NCBI GenBank assembly: GCA_016720145.1
Contig: JADJXV010000001.1
Coordinates: 62,001-126,000, forward strand
Length of the DNA: 64,000 bases
Source of the DNA: Ignavibacteria bacterium
GTDB lineage: Bacteria > Bacteroidota > Ignavibacteria > Kapaibacteriales > UBA961
Direction of reading: 5' to 3'
Shown: positions 62,328 through 64,000 of the stretch, one piece after another
Numbering within the stretch: position 1 is the stretch's first letter
Layout: each line of letters starts with the position of its first letter
Notes under the pieces: model-generated
Told to the model about the DNA's origin: nothing
What the model saw: only the letters and a program-made list of their open reading frames with translations
The model's database searches: none
Translations under genes and position numbers: made by a program

Positions 62328-64000
62328 ATGACAGAAATACAGCACACAGATAGTGAAGACAAAGACAAAAAGCGCCCTTGGTGGAAGAGAATTCTCTTCT
62401 TTTTAGGGCGTATCGTCAGACGAGTAGTCGTGTGGACTTTCCTTACTTTGGTAATAGCAAGTCTTTCCATCGTCATCATGAGTCAGACGGAAGGCTTTAG
62501 ACGATGGGCTGCACCACACATTCAGACCCTTATCAATGACCAGCTTGACGGAAAAATTGAATTCTCAGATTTTGAAATTGATATTTTCAATGGCTTGGTT
62601 TTTCATGATGTGCGAGTCTTAGCAGCCGGTGATACGGTGCTTGCATCTCAAAGGATTACTCTAGGATATGACCTCGAGCGGCTCTTTACCAATGAAATCT
62701 ATGTAACGAATCTCACCATCGAAACACCTCGTATTAAAATTCTCCGTTCTTTGGATAGTGTCTGGAACGTGACCAAAATTGCAAAACCCTCTACTGATAC
62801 AACTCCTGCTAATCCATTTACTTGGAAGATACATGCGTATGATATTGCGATAAAAGGTGGTACGATTACCGTCTATGATTCGACAAGTGAACTGACGAAT
62901 TCCAATGCGATAGACTTTTCACATTTACACCTTTGGAATTTCAATATTGCACTGTCTGCTGATGCTTCTATTGACAAAAAAGACTTCGAGTTGCAGTTGC
63001 ATTCATTATCATTTGAAGAAGCTAAAGGTTTGTCACTCAAAGAATTATCATGTAAAGTGTTGCTTAATAAAAGTAGGATTGACCTTAGCAATATGAAGTA
63101 TATCACCCAAGATACCCGGCTTGAGTTGCAAGCAAAAGCAGATTCTCTTAATATATTTGAGGGGGATGTCGGTGAGAATCTCAAACGTGCGAAGTTGCAG
63201 CTGGAGCTCAATGCTGACTCTCTGAATACCAAAGATATAATTAGATTCTTGCCGGATGCAGGAGTCCTTGGTACATATAAAGTTGCAATCGAAGCAAGTG
63301 GTTCTTTATCGAAAATCGCTATAAAAAAACTTCTCGTTGAGTCACCTTTTTCAAAGCTGAGCGCTACCGGAAAGCTACTTCATTTAGACAACCCCGAAAA
63401 ACTATCTTTTCAAGCAAATGTTGATAAATCATATATTAACTATGACGAACTGCAAACAAATGCGCAATCATTGTATTTACCAAAGCTTGACTTTCTCGGC
63501 ACAGTACGTATGCATAAAGCATCGATAAATGCTTTGCCTTCTGATTCGATAGCAATTTATGCAAATGCGACGACCGCTTCAGGAAAAGTAGATGGATTTT
63601 TGACACTTTTTATGCGCGATACTTTGGCTTACAGAGGTAATCTATTTGTAGAGAATATCAACTTATCAAAACTAGCGCATAATTCTACTCTTGAGAGTTC
63701 GATCAATGCTCATGTTGATATCAAAGGTCAAGGTATTATGCTGAGCGAACTCGAAGCATTCGCAACCATTGAGTCGCTCAATTCTACGATTGCCGGCAAG
63801 CATTGGAGTAAAGCATATTTTTCAGGTGGCAGTCATAGCCAGGGAATTGTCAATATAGATTCGCTGATGATTGATCTTACAGAAGATAAACTAGAACCCG
63901 ATAGCTTGGCTTTTGACCCATTTGCATTAAAAAGTCCGCCACAGATAATGAATGCATCAGGTATGATTGATTTACGCTCGATGAAAAATCCACGTTACAA
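62328..64000 (+). CDS. TamB/AsmA-like protein, 3' end outside window
   Basis: The frame opens with ATG at 62328 and stays open to the window edge (557 codons visible). An N-terminal basic stretch (KRPWWKRILFFLGRIVRR) precedes one transmembrane helix (about 32-52). A repeating beta-strand pattern follows (FSDFEIDIFNGLVFHDVRVL, LTIETPRIKIL), typical of the AsmA/TamB-like family of periplasm-spanning proteins that handle lipid transport or outer-membrane protein assembly. Members in Bacteroidota often exceed 1,400 residues, so much of the gene lies to the right. No ribosome site is seen. Confidence 0.75.
   Translation, partial: MTEIQHTDSEDKDKKRPWWKRILFFLGRIVRRVVVWTFLTLVIASLSIVIMSQTEGFRRWAAPHIQTLINDQLDGKIEFSDFEIDIFNGLVFHDVRVLAAGDTVLASQRITLGYDLERLFTNEIYVTNLTIETPRIKILRSLDSVWNVTKIAKPSTDTTPANPFTWKIHAYDIAIKGGTITVYDSTSELTNSNAIDFSHLHLWNFNIALSADASIDKKDFELQLHSLSFEEAKGLSLKELSCKVLLNKSRIDLSNMKYITQDTRLELQAKADSLNIFEGDVGENLKRAKLQLELNADSLNTKDIIRFLPDAGVLGTYKVAIEASGSLSKIAIKKLLVESPFSKLSATGKLLHLDNPEKLSFQANVDKSYINYDELQTNAQSLYLPKLDFLGTVRMHKASINALPSDSIAIYANATTASGKVDGFLTLFMRDTLAYRGNLFVENINLSKLAHNSTLESSINAHVDIKGQGIMLSELEAFATIESLNSTIAGKHWSKAYFSGGSHSQGIVNIDSLMIDLTEDKLEPDSLAFDPFALKSPPQIMNASGMIDLRSMKNPRY

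Overview
The window looks like a genome segment from the Bacteroidota/Chlorobi (FCB) group, most likely a Kapabacteria- or Ignavibacteria-like lineage. This is an inference. It rests on seven or so very large secreted proteins that pair a signal peptide with a type IX secretion (T9SS) C-terminal sorting domain, on PKD/Ig, SBBP, delta-60 and YCF48-like repeat domains, and on OmpA proteins of Bacteroidota type. Several genes have good Shine-Dalgarno sites (AAGGAG about 7 nt before the start), which is unusual for true Bacteroidia. No rRNA, complete tRNA or CRISPR array was seen.

Layout. 1-6.3 kb looks like the end of an integrated mobile element: a DUF3987 protein (cut by the window edge), a small HTH regulator, a DUF6371/toprim-like protein and a lipoprotein subtilase with seven tandem repeats. 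It ends near a possible tRNA 3' remnant followed by a strong hairpin terminator. 6.3-7.1 kb holds gene debris. 7.1-15.5 kb, bracketed by two copies of a palindromic repeat, holds an unknown helical-repeat protein, a divergent 60-residue secreted peptide and two T9SS proteins. 15.6-23.4 kb is an accessory stretch: a membrane protein, a Bor-like lipoprotein, a FAD oxidase with an in-frame stop, a LysM-NlpC/P60 hydrolase, a papain-like protease fused to an alpha/beta-hydrolase, and two tandem paralogs of unknown function. 23.4-31.4 kb is more ordinary chromosome: a VWA membrane protein, a Lon-like protease, an alpha-ribazole phosphatase-like enzyme, RodA, a biotinyl carrier protein and an MGMT-family protein. 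31.5-60.5 kb is one long run of minus-strand genes with short gaps. 60.6-64 kb holds TrmB, an O-methyltransferase and the start of a TamB-like protein.

The most interesting system is the head of the minus-strand run (60.5 to 51.6 kb): an exported WD40-caspase protein, two double-domain OmpA proteins (one broken by a TAA codon), a CHASE2 membrane protein with no output domain, and a FecR-like/TPR protein overlapping it by 4 nt. Three giant T9SS surface proteins, another OmpA protein, a PaaG-like enzyme and a fourth T9SS protein follow. This resembles in parts list the CHASE2/FecR/CHAT-peptidase neighbourhoods of cyanobacteria, but with a WD40-caspase and outer-membrane OmpA proteins. A cell-envelope sensing and proteolysis role is inference.

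Signs of decay recur: two genes are cut by single in-frame TAA codons, one adhesin gene is split by a 251-nt deletion relative to its intact neighbour paralog, and there are small gene remnants at 6.5-6.7 and 9.3-9.5 kb.
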